The notes: generated by a model not told the origin, from the letters alone. Counted from the stretch's first letter, positions 1-11,773 are shown. The stretch is DNA of 64,000 nt from Lineus longissimus (GCF_910592395.1 NC_088319.1:5644001-5708000), one strand, 5' to 3'. Program-made: numbers and translations.

Positions 1-35
1 TGTCATCACGAACAACATGAGCAATGGCATTATAC

Positions 36-239
36 CTGGTGTTAAAGCGGACTTAACGAGCCGGCTTGCCCGGGTCTTGAGTCCAACATTCATCCAGCCC
101 ATCACATCGCAATCATTAGCCGCTGGTGTTTTACCCGCGCACCACCAGTAGTGGGAAATGCCGGAGCCAAGATCTACAAAATCCTTCCAATGGGCTGCTA
201 CAAGGTTAGTTCGGTTATGGTACTCCTCATCGTGCAGCC
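36..239 (-). CDS. Exon 46: FN3-like module core; last exon in view
   Basis: Acceptor cattgcag, proposed donor gtataa; 2 nt in, 1 nt out. LVAAHWKDFVDLGSGISHYW, then SALTPG. The same frame stays open to the window edge, so the donor is a choice, not a certainty. The gene continues to the left. Confidence 0.85.
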
Positions 240-663
240 CTGCAATGTATATTATTTGATTCGCATTACAGACCTGGTTTATCTCCCCGCCTTTCAAATA
301 TTCTTTCACACCGGTGCATGCTTGATGTCTAAGTTGATGTCTCCTTCTCTACTTCCTCTACAGAAATAGACAGTCAGCCCAATATGACCCTTGTTGTGAT
401 GGAAAACATAGCAAATTTATCGTTATGTGTGTTTCACAGTGAGAGATTCTGTGGTGTGAAACTTTAACATTTTCAACATACATTTTATTTCATGGGGGAT
501 GAGAATCATTCAAAAAGCTGCTCATGAAATAAATACATGTAGCTCAGTCGCATTTTGTACAACTTTGCATTTGAGATCAATATAGTCTGCAACATTTAGT
601 TAACGGTTACGCAAACATAGTTAGACACGCAAAATCATCGTAAATGCATCCAATACACCTTAC

Positions 664-864
664 CAAGTCCATCAGAGACTATGCCGCCCACAGGTGGATG
701 CACATCTGCGATAACTCCGTCAGAATACCGCTCACTGCAGAGACCGGCCTTGTTGCAAGCCCTAACATTGTTGTAGTATCTCTTTCCCGGGATGATCTTC
801 GACCTGGTAAATTCAGCATGTGACGAGCTGGCGGATTGTTGCTGGAACCCAAGAACATCTTCAC
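664..864 (-). CDS. Exon 45: FN3-like module end strand and linker
   Basis: Acceptor tttttcaag, donor gtaagg; 2 nt in, 1 nt out. GKRYYNNVRACNKAGLCSE, YSDGVIADVHPPVGGIVSDG. Confidence 0.93.
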
Positions 865-1144
865 CTTGAAAAAGAGAATGTTCATGGCTTGGTAATTCAG
901 ATACAGGAGAAAACCAACAATCAAAAAAATAATTTTTTTACTAAAAATGGAATACACCTAACTAGAGAGTTTCCTCTGTACTGCTAATCGAAATCGCGAT
1001 ATGGCCCCTTAATTCTAATCTCTGCCAAAGGTAATTTGCTGAAAAAACCACAAGTACTTCTGACACTGGATTGCAAAACACCCCAGGGACATACGATATC
1101 CCATTCTGAGTATGTTAATTCACCAGTTGGATATATGCTATAGA

Positions 1145-1238
1145 TGCGTAATATTTGTCAAAAAGGCAGACTTTCTGATGATATCGTTTGAAAGGCATTC
1201 TTCCAAGAGACACACAACCAATCTCTATCATCATAGAC
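1145..1238 (-). pseudogene. Decayed duplicate of exon 44
   Basis: About 90 bp resembles 1551-1640. Two blocks of about 19 and 25 bp are nearly identical (gtaatatttgtcaaaaa and aaggcattcttccaagagac). In the exon frame it reads CVSWKNAFQ, then loses the frame and stops; the acceptor side is not conserved. Intragenic exon duplication followed by decay. Confidence 0.7.
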
Positions 1239-1528
1239 ACCGCTTTTTAACGGGAAGACCGAGAGCCTCTTCACTTTCATAGTTTCGGTGAAAGCAAACA
1301 GCTGTGATATAGGAATACACTTCAGCAGAGTTTGATGAAAATCCCTGCATTGAATTTGTTTTAAATCAAGAAAATGTATGTATTCAGAATTTACACATAC
1401 CCTTTAGCAGATTTAATTGTGAACTGAGCCCATAAGTACATCTGAGACGATAAGCTATGCAAAATAACCTAGGACATAGTTCATCCAATTTTATTGCCGG
1501 GCGAGCTGCTATTAGTTCGCCAACTCAC

Positions 1529-1697
1529 CACTAGGATAAGTGCCAAGAGATACGTAATATTTGTCAAAAAAGTTATCGCTTCTGTCCTGAAAGGCATTCT
1601 TCCAAGAGACACAGAATCTATCGTTACTGCTGTAGAAATCAACATCCTTGGCTTGGGCTGTGCCTTTCTTTTGATCACCGATCTGACAGTCCTTTAC
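1529..1697 (-). CDS. Exon 44: FN3-like module core
   Basis: Acceptor aatttcag, donor gtgagt; phase 0 in, 1 nt out. DVDFYSSNDRFCVSWKNAF and YYVSLGTYPSG. A decayed duplicate lies 400 bp downstream at 1145-1238. Confidence 0.92.
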
Positions 1698-2363
1698 CTG
1701 AAATTGAGTATTTATGCTTCTTATAAAAGGCTTCTGATATAATCATGAATATATTGTCATTGATCTAGAGTTTATTTTTTACAAATTAACGTACTACCTT
1801 ATACATAGTCACACCATCTTTCCTCAGATTCTAAGTTTGACAGCTTGGTGTAAAGCGGCGGCCGAACTTCGGTCCCACACTAAATCTGGATATTCTATAT
1901 ATAGCTTTTTCTCAAGGTGGAAAAAAAAGGTTGTTCCTTTCGGCGAAGAGACACCACTACAATTTAAACTCCAGGTATAAATAAAACTCCACGTTTTGTT
2001 CAAAATGACTGGGAACGTAAATAACCTTTTCATATCTATCTTTCTGGAAGACATATGTGTATTGGTTAGCCTTACTAACGGGCCGACAGAAGGATGTAAA
2101 AATTGACTCATTCCGTCAATTAAAAAAGCGAAATATTACATAAAATAACGTATTTTCCCAAAACATTATCGGATAACCCGCTTGCATTCTGAGCATGCGT
2201 TTGAGTTGGCATGACCTACAATTCTTATGTCTCTAGCTTGCTGAGTAAGTTAATGAGAACAGATTATAAAAATGGACATTTAAGGCGAAATGCACAGTAC
2301 TTGAAGAGAAAACTCGGTAAATACAGAAATAAAGTAGAATTCTATCATCAAAGAATGACTTAC

Positions 2364-2503
2364 CGTGGCCGCCATTTTCTTCGACAGGCTTGGGGGTCGA
2401 AAGACTGGCCATACTCCATTTGACTTGAATATCTTATTCTCCGTCCGGTTGGTCCATGCTCTAACAAAGACACTGTACTTACTAGTTTCAAGCAGGTAGT
2501 TAT
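2364..2503 (-). CDS. Exon 43: FN3-like module end strand and linker
   Basis: Acceptor tattcag, donor gtaagt; 2 nt in, phase 0 out. KYSVFVRAWTN then FKSNGVWPVFRPP. Confidence 0.9.
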
Positions 2504-2849
2504 CTGAATAAATGAAATACAATTTATTCTTTATAGCCCAGTTACACTGTAGTATAACCTCCCAGAAAGTGAAATTGAAGGAGAAAATACCCTTTAACCA
2601 AACATGGAATACTTAGCATGTCAAGTACTTTTTTCTTTAATGGGCTTGCCCATTCGATTTGATAACCGCATGCCAAAAGGCCTACGTATGTTGGATAATG
2701 CATTACTAAGATCCGTCTAGGATGCTACCATCGGAATGATAAAGTAAAGATGCTGTTTAAATAGAACTTGGCCCCAGCATGGCATGACCTTCTATGTACA
2801 TTGTACATCATTCTAAAATACCTGGATTTAGAACCGCACTTTATACAGT

Positions 2850-3290
2850 ATAAATGCACTACTACGCGTAAACGAAGCCTCGTTTTGAATTGAGCGGTTA
2901 TGGTTTTAGGAATTGATACCTCACCGGAGGTATTGGTTGTCTCACCCAAACCGCGAGGGTGGAGCTAAAATGTAGCAAGGTATAAAGCAAAGTAAATATT
3001 TTAGCTCCACCCGAGCGGTTTGGGTGAGGCAATCAATACCGACAGTGAGGTATCAATTTCTATTCTAAAACATCTCAAATTAAATATCGAATAATGTGGT
3101 TTAAAATGCCTTTTGAATTGTTTCCACAAGCGGTTTGGGTTGTCTCACCCAAACCTCTGTGGTGAAATAGAGGATATATACATTATCCATTATGAAAATG
3201 AAATATTATCACTCGGGTGTTTTAGAATAAGCATCCATAACCACTTGGGTTGGTGCAAAACTTGGAAGCTGTCAAAAAGCATTTAAAACC
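2850..3290. repeat. Foldback repeat, family with GGTTTGGGTGAG motif
   Basis: Arms at about 2912-2972 and 2999-3057 are reverse complements (aattgatacctcacc... against ...gaggtatcaattt) and carry the words ttggttgtctcacccaaac and ggtggagctaaa. Related single-arm copies are at 16505-16690 and 38035-38310, and part of 3160-3230 recurs inverted near 11216-11300. MITE-like; no coding capacity. Confidence 0.75.
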
Positions 3291-3650
3291 ACATTTTTCG
3301 TTGTTACGATTGAATTCTACTACACTTACTGTGCAATGAGTTACTAAATGGTTGGTGTATCTAATAAGTCTCCATTACATATCACCCACGTTTTCAATTT
3401 GACCTACTCTTCAAGGTCATAGGGCTCAAGCTCTTAAATTTCACCAATAAGTGGCACGTTTTGTCATTCTTTGTAACATATACGTGATATAGGCATATCA
3501 ATCTGTTAACAAAATTGAGGTTGAAAGAGACCTACCGGGTACTTTCCATGTTTTGTACATTGTACCCATGTATTTCAGCTGAGTGCCAGGCCCTTTAGCC
3601 TCTTGTTGAATGAATCCATTTGGAATACGATTGAATTCTGCTTCACTTAC

Positions 3651-3772
3651 TGTGCCATGCTCTAGTGTCTATTGCTCTGAGACTGAGGCCCACATAACGC
3701 CAGATGATGTTATCCTTCGACGTTAAACCAGTTGGCTCGTCTTCTGATGTGAAACCAACAGCATAGTCATAA
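3651..3772 (-). CDS. Exon 42: FN3-like module middle
   Basis: Acceptor attttcag, donor gtaagt; 1 nt in, 1 nt out. YDYAVGFTSEDEPTG gives the YxxAVG core end. A 36-bp copy of its donor end lies at 3305-3340. Confidence 0.9.
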
Positions 3773-4093
3773 CTGAAAATGTAAAGTGTCCTTTAAGTTT
3801 TGATATTTCTATTCGTTTAATGCTAGAGATACTGGGCTAAGATTCGGCAGGATGTGCCTCGCGGGCAATTGCCCAGCAGACATTTTAATATCTTCAGTTT
3901 AAACACTGTGAGCGAAAACCCTTGACGAAAATAAATCATGCTGAGAAATGGCTTGCTTTTTATTACAAAAAAACCTCCTACATTCAGAATTAGAACTACA
4001 TGTAAGTGCTAATCAATCCAACAAATAACTAGTGGAACATTCTTCTTCAATCCATACTTGAATGTATGTATGAGCTTATTTAAAACAACATAC

Positions 4094-4232
4094 CCGATGG
4101 GTTTGACCGTGGACGTAGGGTCGACCCGCCACTCTGCTGCCAGCATGCAGGTCGAAGGACTGTAATCGGAGTCCAATGGCGATACATTTTCCCGTATATC
4201 GATGATGTCGTAAACGGCTAGTTTGAGTCCAT
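4094..4232 (-). CDS. Exon 41: FN3-like module linker and core
   Basis: Acceptor gttttag, donor gtatgt; 2 nt in, 2 nt out. DGLKLAVYDIIDIREN, DSDYSPSTCMLAAEW. Confidence 0.9.
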
Positions 4233-4730
4233 CTAAAACAATAATTTAAGCTAATGTTAACTATTTTAACCGGATATCTGGCGATTCTATCTTAATAGCC
4301 CTATTTTCGTCCGACCAGAATTGTGAAGGGGCTTGAACATAGACATACTTCAATCTGTTATTGACATTATACATGTACTAGTATCATATTTGTCTTTCAG
4401 CTTGAATGGATAAGAAGAAATTACTTCGCCTCAATAAACCCACACTGTTTCAGCTTAACCATGGCATTTTGAAACTTGATGAACTTAGAAAAACTAACTT
4501 CCTTTGTCTGCCATTTAAAGTTGAAATAATCACCAAATATCTTCAGGGTTAAGTTGTTTTCTACAAGCGCCAATTACGAATGGATAATGGAAAAGGTCTG
4601 CAAATCTAACCTGGTGATTTACTTGGGCAATTGTTCATTGACCTTCCACATCGAGCATTTTGTGGCGAACATATGCAATGACCTTCACACAATTCGCGTT
4701 CACATCGTCTCCTTAAGGCCACACCTCCAC

Positions 4731-4779
4731 CACTCAGCAGCCTAAATTTTTTCTGTAAAACAGCACTCGACAGGCCCAC
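4731..4779 (-). CDS. Exon 40: 49-nt micro-exon
   Basis: Acceptor acctttcag, donor gtggag; phase 0 in, 1 nt out, as both neighbours require. It encodes VGLSSAVLQKKFRLLS, so the joined reading ...GINGVGLSSA...RLLSDGLKL follows the NxxGLSS...SDG consensus. It is too short to be seen as an open reading frame. Confidence 0.7.
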
Positions 4780-4917
4780 CTGAAAGGTAACAGCAATTTC
4801 CGTCCAGTTGGTCAGTATTCACTCTTTTTAAGGACCACTACAGGCAGCTGCTATAGGTAGGCAAGATAAAGTTACACAATGCCGCTAATAACGGATTATC
4901 TCCCATTTCACAGTACG

Positions 4918-5183
4918 GCTATGGCTGGCGCAAGTGGACAGAATTCAAAATTATGCCATAAAATCAATCTGAATTGTGGTGTGGCATAATTATACCAATC
5001 AGAAATTGGCAATCGTTTTATATATGGTGTGGCATAAATAGCACTTCCGTCCTCCACAATTCTTATTTATGCCGCGGCACAATTCACGAGATCCGAGGTT
5101 TTGATTGGTTGATATATGATGCACCACAATTCCCATTTATGCCGTGGAATAATTCTAAATTCTGTCCACTCGCGCCAGGCATA
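4918..5183. mobile_element. Foldback MITE, GGCATAA family, short copy
   Basis: Ends atggctggcgcaagtggaca and its imperfect reverse complement (tgtccactcgcgccaggcat). The interior is full of tgccgcggcataatt-type words. Same family as 47967-48675, internally deleted. Confidence 0.8.
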
Positions 5184-5601
5184 TACGGCAAGACTATTCA
5201 CGCTTGTACAATGAATATATTTAGTGGTGAATCGAACATGACCCAGTGCCATCAGTGCATATAATAGTCATCCAAAGATGGCCAATTTAACACCGCTGCT
5301 TCTGCCTATAGTCCCCCTTGAACAGCTGTAGACAAATATATCCTTATGTATATATAGTGAATTTGTAGGGTTGTAATTATCATTTGTATCATTTGTAAAC
5401 GGAGCATATTAATGTACAAGTCCCTGGAACGCACGCTTGCACAAGTAGTAGATCGTTAGATTGTTAGCTCTAATGGAAATTAAAGAAACTGAACCAAACG
5501 CCAGAAGATTAATAATGACAAGATTAAGATATCGTGCAGAGCCGCGCGCTAAGAACTCCGCATAAACACCAACAACAGTTTGGCCGTAATCATTGTCTTA
5601 C

Positions 5602-5685
5602 CCCGTTAATGCCAACAACAGATATATAGACGTCCATTTCGGCTTTCAGATTGTTGGCAAATTTGTCATCTTTAAGTACCATTCT
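5602..5685 (-). CDS. Exon 39: FN3-like module end strand
   Basis: Acceptor ctattcag, donor gtaaga; phase 0 both sides, 28 codons. RMVLKDDKFANNLKAEM then DVYISVVGING. Confidence 0.88.
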
Positions 5686-6712
5686 CTGAATAGATCCTTC
5701 GTGTTGCCTTAACCATGGGGATGGACCGTGGTTAAAACGAACAGATTTTCCTTTCTGAATAAAGAGAAACAGCTCATTAGAAGAACCGAAAATAATGATG
5801 ATTATATAATAGGCTACCTTTTACCACCCACTAACGTCTTGGTTGCGTCCTTTGCTAACCTCATGACGTCGAGGGGCATTTTATTGGAGGGATCTAGTCC
5901 TTCGCAAAATTTTACTAAATCCGACATATTTTGTAGGTATATCTTCTGATCCGAATAAAAACCGATACACCAATATTAGCAGCAATATCGAACAGCACGC
6001 TGGATTAAAAACAAAAATTACCCTCTTGGCATCGGTTAAATCGGCGCCCTCGTAATTCGGGGCTCTGCTCCCAGGGAAGTCTGGGCGCAGCGATGTGAAC
6101 AAAATAGTGCAGTCAAATCCTACTTCTACTGTCATTATGTGTAATTTTTCGTTAAACTATTTGTAAAATACGGATAAATAGACTTCAAGAATGAAGTAAA
6201 AAGAAAACCAAGCTGTAAACAAAAAAACAAAAATCACAAAACAGATTACGACATTTAAATTTCGAAAAAAGGCCTAGCATGGCCTATATATGTCGTAATT
6301 TTGGGGTAGTAACGCATATTATCTGGCTTTCCCCGAGTCTTCCTTGGAAACTACCTGTTTCATATCTAAAGTCATTTAAAGGTCCGTGCGTGGGATAGCT
6401 TTTGAGTGAAAAGCATTGGGAGTGAAAACCTCGTTATATGAAAATTCATCACTTTCACAAAACATGTTTTTTCAGATTCCCTAAGGATCATATGTTTCTC
6501 CAAGAGATTAAAAAGTGTAATCGGCGATTTAGCATCATTCGTCAGCTTCAACTGATACAAGTTACTTTAGATTTGACTTGGGTCTTTACTGGCAAAATTT
6601 TCTTACATAAAATGTATACAAGATTGATTTTACATAAATTTCACACAAATGCTTTATAAAAACAAGTATAAATTAATCTATACTTGATAAAAACTATGGA
6701 AGTGACTACTTG

Positions 6713-6940
6713 GCAAGCCCGGCTTACCAAACAGCGATTTTTTCTTGTCCTGAATGGAGAGCCGAACTCATTAATATTAAAGTAAAGTCTCCAGCTCGCC
6801 AAACAGGGTAGATTTTTTACCTGTCTGGCAAGCCCGGCTGGCCGAACAGGGTGGCTTTTTAGTGCTGTTTGGCAAGCGGCTCTCCAAACAGGACAAAAAA
6901 AGATGCCTGTTCGGCGAGCGGCTTGCCAAATAGACCCGGC
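6713..6940. repeat. GC-rich palindromic repeat cluster
   Basis: Six or more half-sites of ctgtttggcaagcggct / agccggcttgccaaacag type alternate in both orientations, separated by short T-rich spacers. It is embedded in AT-rich intron DNA. No family recognised. Confidence 0.7.
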
Positions 6941-6984
6941 CAAAAACTATATAAGATCAAGATTTGGCTTTATAAAAGCTACAT

Positions 6985-7385
6985 CATAAAATAACTGTTA
7001 TAAATTTTATATGAAAATGTTTGTTCAGATTTTATATAAAATTAATAAAATATAAATTTTATATAAAAACTTCTATATAGTTCATAGCAGAGATTTTATA
7101 TGAAATTAATAAGACATCAATTTTATATAAAAACTTCTATATAGTTCATATAGCAGAGATTTTATATAAAATTAATAAAGCGTAAATTTTATATAAAAAC
7201 TTCTATATAGTTCATATATCAGATATTTCATAAAAAATAATAAAACATAAATTTTATATAAAAACTTCTATACAGTTCATATAGCAGATATTTTATATAA
7301 AATTAATAAAACATAAATTTTGTATAAAAAACTTCTATAAAGTTCATATAGCAGAGATTTTTCATAAAATTTATGTTTATTCATT
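6985..7385. repeat. AT-rich tandem array, period about 66 bp
   Basis: Five units, each containing aaattttatataaaaacttc, tatagttcatatagcaga and ttttatataaaattaataaa, with unit marks at 7071, 7135, 7201, 7266 and 7333. Intronic. Confidence 0.85.
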
Positions 7386-7714
7386 TGATTAAAAATTTGA
7401 ATACAATTTTTACATAACATTTATATGAAATTTTTGTTTATTTACTCGCAAAATTTTACCTGTGACATATGCCGTTTTCAATAATTTTGAAATAGGCCAA
7501 ATAATCAGGCAGTAACACGTCATGTTTCCTAAAGAAATACCGTGCTGAAAACATTAATTAATTCAACATGAAAAGTGACTGAAAAAATGGAACCATTGGA
7601 AATCCTTTCGAATTTCACGAGCGTGTGTAAGTCGGGAACGCATGACATACAACCAGTCTCCATCATTACCCTATTTAGAGCATCATACAGTCAGGCATAC
7701 ATTCACAAACTCAC

Positions 7715-7890
7715 CGTTAAATCATTTCCTCCGTACGTCGTCCCAACACTGACGTCATAATATTTGATTCCAGAATGGAGATCGGTAAATCCAAGTACGG
7801 CCAAGGTTAATGAGTTTGATGTCCAGTTCCAATGACCTTGTTCTTCACGCTTGAGTTGTGGTGCATGCGCTGTGTCTATGGCAAACATCC
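7715..7890 (-). CDS. Exon 38: FN3-like module core
   Basis: Acceptor tttccag, donor gtgagt; 2 nt in, phase 0 out. HWNWTSNSLTLAVLGF and DLHSGIKYYDVSVGTTYGG. Confidence 0.92.
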
Positions 7891-8878
7891 CTGGAAACAT
7901 TGAATAATAATCATTGTGTGAATTATTAGATTAAAACAACACATCCAATAATCGTATTTATCACTTCTTTTCTGATGATAGTTTTTTCTTCTCTTCTGGG
8001 TGCACTGGCTTGATCATAGATCCATTCCAGCATCCTCATTTCGGTTCAGTTATTTGTACAACTCACATGCACGGTTTGCTGGCTATAAAGCTTCAACCCA
8101 AGCGGAGCAGTGAGCTACTACTGCTCATCCCCGTGCACGACATATCAAAGCGACGTTCTTTATGGAAAGAACCTACAGGCACACGGATTAAGACCAAAGT
8201 ATCGAAATTTGTCGGGTATTTTTCAAAGTTGCACCCCATGATCCCAAATAAGTCATTTAGTTATTTGTAAATCCACTGTAAGTGCAAAACAAATGCCACT
8301 AAAAGGTATACCTTAAGCTCTGAAACACCAAAGATAACGGAGACTACTAAATATATAAGGCATCTAGTAACACATTCACACGCCAAGTGATCGTATTAAA
8401 CATCTGTATATTCTTTGGGGACCAGCAGCCAAATACTGTGAATGACCAAGGCTAGTATTTTGAAATTAGTCTTTAAACCTTTATTTTTTAAAGAAATATT
8501 TTCAAGCACCGCATTTGTATAATAACTGTATACTATCAAAGGCGAAATTTTAAAACCATCCTTTGTATTAAGCGAAAAAATGAGTGCTCAAAAATGATCA
8601 TTCTTTCACCAGCATGAAAACCTTGGCTGGATATTATTGCTTGAAAAAAGGCCTTTGTTTATCATATCACGGTTAACTGCGATGACAGGTCCCTTCAGAG
8701 ATTTTTAATGATTGTGAGAAACGAGATTTTAGTGGGCGAAAACCAGGCAACAGCCAATAGGAGTGATAGGCTTTGAACATAATTTGGTACCTAGTACTAG
8801 ATATTGTGATCTGGTGTTGCTTCCGCACTCCTGGCATTTATTCATTCGTTGGCATTAGTGTGAAGAGAGCAGGCTTAC

Positions 8879-9032
8879 CAGTCAAAGGCGGCGAGTTGTC
8901 AACAAGAATCTTTTCGCTTTTGCTTGTTGCACAAAGTTCCGCAAGATTACAGGCAGTAACAGAAGCAGAGTACCAGGTTCCATCGTACAGTTTCACGTTA
9001 GTAGCGTAGTAGTAGCTGACTGTGCTCCCTAA
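8879..9032 (-). CDS. Exon 37: FN3-like module end strand and linker
   Basis: Acceptor ccttgcag, donor gtaagc; phase 0 in, 1 nt out. GTWYSASVTACNLAELC then ILVDNSPPLTG. Confidence 0.92.
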
Positions 9033-9100
9033 CTGCAAGGCAAAACTTTGAAATGTTCTGCAAAAATCAAATAAACTTTAAACGCCAGTTCGCAATGCAG

Positions 9101-9190
9101 TCGAACCTCTCTATTAAGGACGCCCTTGGGACTGACAAGTGCTGTACGTTCTTAATAGAGAGGTGTCCTGATTAGGGAGGTCAAATTAAA
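9101..9190. repeat. Inverted-repeat element with CTCTCTATTAAGGAC end
   Basis: cctctctattaaggac faces gttcttaatagagaggt across about 40 bp. A related, longer copy is at 27472-27625. Confidence 0.6.
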
Positions 9191-9584
9191 TGGGACGACC
9201 TAATTTGGAACCAGTGTCCGTCTATCAATGTTTAGTTAATCTTGTGTCCCCCTCCTTCCTACGTCGAGAATCCCGGTAAGATTCTTCCAAGATTTCGGTT
9301 GACTAGATCTCAGCCACTTTTGTACCTGTGCATGTGCAGTGTTCACAATATTTGTTCAACTTTCTGGTTTCATATATCTTTTGAACCAGAATTTTTTAAG
9401 ATAAGTTTTGCACAAAAATCAAGCATTTGAAACTGACAAAGATCCTTGCCCATAATTGTATATATAAATAACCCCCCCCCCTCCTCTGATACTAAAAAAA
9501 GTATTTAACAATGTTTTTTCTTTCTTCTTTAAGATCTCATTACAATGCATGTACATTTTTCAGACAACTGGATGGTCGCAGTAC

Positions 9585-9814
9585 CTTAACAGTTGGCATG
9601 TCCTTCCTGTGATATACATCCGCCCACAAATGGAAATGCTGTGACTTTATCGGGGCACCAGTACTTTCAACCGTCCACGAGAATCCCATCACTGTGCTGA
9701 ATACTTGAGTATTTCTGTAGATCGATCCCTTGGTTCCAATATGAGTGGGCGGTGTCACCTTTGGGACTTGTGTCACCACTTTAAAGCCATCAGATGTTGC
9801 AGTATTTGATAGAC
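9585..9814 (-). CDS. Exon 36: FN3-like module linker and core
   Basis: Acceptor gtttag, donor gtactg; 2 nt in, phase 0 out. TSDGFKVVTQVPKVTPP then MGFSWTVESTGAPIKSQHF. Confidence 0.9.
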
Positions 9815-10153
9815 CTAAACATCAAGTAAAATACGGGGTGAAAAGGACAGAAGTATCACCAATTACAACAGCGACACTATAAGCTTACATGTGGCATTCA
9901 CTTTGATTACGCGTATGTAATAATATATAAGGGTCCCTGGCAACCAACAGTCCTCTGCAGTATAAACCAAGGCTCAGATCGTTCTGACGTGCAGCCCTTC
10001 GTATACTGTATGCTATAACCGACCCAAGATGACGATCTTGAAATTAGCCTCATAAGATCACTTCCCGATTCTGCACAAAAAAATGTAGCTACCGTTTTAA
10101 ATGGTAAGAAAAGCATTCTCGTATTATATGTTGGTGTAAATAATAGGCCTACT

Positions 10154-10242
10154 ACAGGGTGGCCCATAATTATTTTCCCTCATACAAAGGATACACAATA
10201 GAATTCTATTGTGCAGGGGGAAATTATTCTGGGCCACCCTGT
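10154..10242. mobile_element. 89-bp foldback MITE (ACAGGGTGGCC family), copy 1
   Basis: Ends acagggtggccca and tgggccaccctgt are inverted repeats, and the whole element folds on itself around tagaattcta. Other copies: 15359-15445 and 21055-21141. It sits 11 bp from the donor of exon 35. Confidence 0.85.
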
Positions 10243-10253
10243 AGTATACTCAC

Positions 10254-10471
10254 CCAGTGGATTAGTGGCTTTTACCGTGGTATAGATGACTCTGTCTGGG
10301 GTCAGCATGACGCCACCAGGTAAGCTTAACCTGAACGCCATCTCTGTGTGGTGAAGGCGTTCTTCCTTCATGATATCATCGCCACCAGGGGTTGTGCCAA
10401 CCCACCAACTGTAGTATGAGATACCGCTCTGGGGATCAATGAAACCCCACCATTTAGCTCCGACAGAAGCT
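10254..10471 (-). CDS. Exon 35: FN3-like module core and end strand
   Basis: Acceptor acttcag, donor gtgagt; 1 nt in, 1 nt out. WWGFIDPQSGISYYSWWVG and RVIYTTVKATNPLG. The donor lies next to the MITE at 10154-10242. Confidence 0.93.
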
Positions 10472-10962
10472 CTGAAGTAAAAACACGACTTATTCTTGTA
10501 ACCTCCTTATATAGTGTGATGGCGTGGTCCGGCACACCAAAAGATATTGGTATCATAAATGACAATGACGATGAGTTGAGTATACTCTCATCTGAAACCT
10601 TTTGATAGAAGCAAAAGTTTTTTAAGTGAGCGATTTAAAAAAATTCTTAAAAATATCTTTGAGTTAAGGCATCGGAATTAATGAATTGATATTATTTAAT
10701 TTTAAACGGATCTGTGAGCAGTAATTATTGGTGCGATTATCGATTAAAAGATCGCTCGTCTACAGGTGCAATCATCTCCGACAACGATCTGCAATACAAT
10801 CAAACAATTTCGATATTTTTCGCATGTTGTGTCGTTGCCTTCTTCTTGTAGCAGACACCTGTTAGACCGTAGTGATCGTCGTCAAATATGGTACAAGTCG
10901 CATGTCACTGTGTTAAAACTCGCTAGTCTAGGGTCTGCTGAAAGTTTCAACGAACAAAATAC

Positions 10963-11155
10963 CTTGAATTCTGGTAATCAATATCAAAGAGGCCAACACC
11001 ATCGTGTACCAATCCGCTAATAGGTGGCGAACTATCTATCAGGACACCATCTGACGAGGCACTGGAGCACAACCCTACGCCATTGCATGCAGTGACTGTG
11101 ACGTAATAGGTCAGACCTTGACGCAACGCTACCCCAAATTTGTCTGCTACAGCAT
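10963..11155 (-). CDS. Exon 34: FN3-like module, end strand and linker
   Basis: Acceptor cattttcag at 11156 gives the 2-nt start that exon 33 needs; donor gtattt. GLTYYVTVTACNGVGLCSS, SSDGVLIDSSPPISGLVHDG, DIDYQNSR. Confidence 0.93.
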
Positions 11156-11649
11156 CTGAAAATGAAGCGGCCATTAGGTTTCCTGTTAACACATAATCTC
11201 CTCTAGGGTGAATCATTCTAAAACAATCGAGTGAGAATATTTCATTTTCATAATCGATAATGTACATAGCCTCGTTTTCACCACAGAGGTTTGAGTAGCA
11301 CACCGGCCCGTTTCACAAAGTGCATTCATTCATCCCGGGTCGATGCTTCTTTCAAATCGGGTAGGTGTGTATTCCAATGCGGTTTGTGTGATCTTGCTGA
11401 TCGTTTTGATGAGGTCCTCCTGCGATGAGCGGGCGATCTGACCACAGTTTAAATAGAGCAAAATATAAGTGGTCGGAATTGGTGTTATCTGATAGCATGC
11501 ATGAAATAATGTCTTAATTGGACCTAGGGTCATCTTAAGAAAGTTGCCTTTCGTGACAATAAAAACATTCCAATAGAAAAGTTGCACGTAGACCGGATAT
11601 GCTGACTTCAATCACGAGAATATCAAGGTTCCCCACCTCTCACCAAGGC

Positions 11650-11773
11650 GTACGGTGGCTGGAGAGTGCCATCATTATTTTTTCCGGAATAATTCTTTTT
11701 TTTAATTAACACATAATTTTAAAAAAGAAATATTCCGGAAAAAATAATGATGGCACTTTCCAGCCACCGTAAA
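11650..11773. repeat. Foldback repeat with about 50-bp near-perfect arms
   Basis: gtgccatcattattttttcc and its complement ggaaaaaataatgatggcac flank a short A+T loop; the arms extend to acggtggctgg / ccagccaccgt. Confidence 0.85.

Noticed and set aside
1824-2111. 95-codon minus-strand frame
   Set aside because: No module consensus or domain; exons 43 and 44 join in phase without it.
11156-11303. Upstream part of the open frame before exon 34, whose cactcgattgttttag acceptor lies in a dispersed repeat
   Set aside because: Using that acceptor gives the wrong phase after exon 33 and adds about 20 residues the module does not need. The cattttcag at 11156 fits both phase and consensus.
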